From Pseudomonas sp. GCEP-101 (GTDB taxonomy: Bacteria > Pseudomonadota > Gammaproteobacteria > Pseudomonadales > Pseudomonadaceae), in the NCBI RefSeq assembly GCF_025133575.1, contig NZ_CP104011.1:3232965-3296964 (forward strand): a stretch of DNA of 64,000 bases, given 5' to 3'. The notes under the pieces were generated by a model. It searched no databases and was not told the DNA's origin. It saw only the letters and a program-made list of their open reading frames with translations. Of the stretch, positions 63,514-64,000 are shown in pieces (the stretch's first letter is position 1; each line of letters opens with the position of its first letter). Made by a program: the position numbers and the translations under genes.

Positions 63514-64000
63514 CTAGAGCAACGCCCCGGCCCAGGCCGACACCAGCAGCAGGGCCGCCATCAACTGGTTGAGCCGTCGCATCTGCGTGGGCGACAGCAG
63601 GCGCTGGCTGCCGATGCCCAGCCCGGCCCAGACGGCGGTGCAGGGAATCGACACGAGAAAGAACAGCAGCGACAGCAGTTGCACGCGGTCCAGCCGATCG
63701 ACGCCATGGCCGGCGTACACGCTGATCACCGCCAGCGCCATCATCCAGGTCTTGGGGTTGACCAGTTGCAGCGCGGCGGCGCCCAGCGCGCCCAGGCGGG
63801 CGGCGTCGCGGTCGCGGGCGAGGTCCGCCGGCGGGCTGCGGAAGATCTGCCAGGCCAGCCAGCTCAGCCACAGCACGCCGACCGCGCTCATTGCCTGCTG
63901 CACGCGCGGCAGGCTGGCGAGCACTTCGCCCAGTCCGCTGCCCACCGCCAGCACCAGCGCGGCGGCGGCCGCGCAGCCGCCGAACATGATCGGCAGCGCC
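63514..64000 (-). CDS. LysE-family amino-acid exporter, N-terminus cut by window edge
   Basis: About 162 residues of a LysE/RhtB-type exporter are visible, with the 5' end beyond the right edge. Visible spans include ALPIMFGGCAAAAALVLAVG, VGVLWLSWLAWQIFRSP, QLVNPKTWMMALAVISVYAG (the family's conserved NPK segment) and the C-terminal LMAALLLVSAWAGALL. It is convergent with the LysR gene, 4 bp apart. Substrate cannot be read. Confidence 0.85.
   Translation of the reverse strand, partial: ALPIMFGGCAAAAALVLAVGSGLGEVLASLPRVQQAMSAVGVLWLSWLAWQIFRSPPADLARDRDAARLGALGAAALQLVNPKTWMMALAVISVYAGHGVDRLDRVQLLSLLFFLVSIPCTAVWAGLGIGSQRLLSPTQMRRLNQLMAALLLVSAWAGALL

Overview
This is a high-GC Pseudomonas chromosome segment. 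Gene order closely follows, from memory, the P. aeruginosa PAO1 block that runs from the tricarboxylate uptake genes through nadB, algU-mucABCD, lepA-lepB, rnc-era-recO-pdxJ and icp-asrA to putP and the azoR1 locus. Short REP-type palindromes, typical of pseudomonads, are scattered between genes. I cannot name the species; several gene contents differ from PAO1. No tRNA, rRNA, CRISPR array, transposase or prophage was recognised.

Layout. 1-4.5 kb: tctC and an OprD-family porin on the minus strand, divergent from the two-component pair tctD-tctE. 4.7-9 kb: HDOD protein, YgfZ, SdhE, YgfX-like, NadB. 9.1-13.5 kb: the intact envelope-stress operon algU-mucA-mucB-mucC-mucD with AlgU-type promoters and a terminator. 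13.6-20 kb: the housekeeping run lepA-lepB-(DUF4845)-rnc-era-recO-pdxJ. 20-24.5 kb, minus strand: cmoB-cmoA, a lipoprotein, a solute-binding protein, a YhhN protein and the peptidase inhibitor icp. 24.8-32 kb: a second Lon protease (AsrA type) with a sigma-32-like promoter, an AraC regulator, a DUF815 ATPase, a ZnuD-like receptor behind a Zur-like box, and another AraC regulator. 32.1-34.4 kb: an unusual 778-bp gap and then putP, with no putA beside it.

34.6-45.4 kb: SotB exporter, LysR/azoreductase/SMR cassette, VF530 protein, a very large GT51-transpeptidase protein, a methyltransferase, an amino-acid permease with an NtrC-like site, and a CHMI-family protein. 45.8-51.9 kb: M48 protease with LemA, isochorismatase-like hydrolase, GlxA-type regulator, a toxin-antitoxin pair, a cupin and a VOC protein. 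51.9-55.9 kb: a cobalamin riboswitch followed by btuB, a ferredoxin-domain protein and a BtuF-like protein whose signal peptide carries an in-frame REP pair. 56-64 kb: ddl, aldo/keto reductase, an NTF2-like protein with a truncated methyltransferase, DUF3237, a REP cluster, a TorF-type porin, a secreted amidohydrolase, a LysR regulator and a partial LysE exporter.

The most distinctive observations are: the REP pair absorbed into a signal peptide; the putA-less put locus with a promoter-like relic and a foldable putP leader carrying an RsmA-type motif; five TTTC repeats at 10-11 bp spacing between opdH and tctD; a sigma-32-like promoter for the Lon paralogue; a Zur-like box before the ZnuD-like receptor; AANAANAA (Crc/Hfq) motifs in front of several uptake genes; and two diverged tandem duplications made of REP modules.
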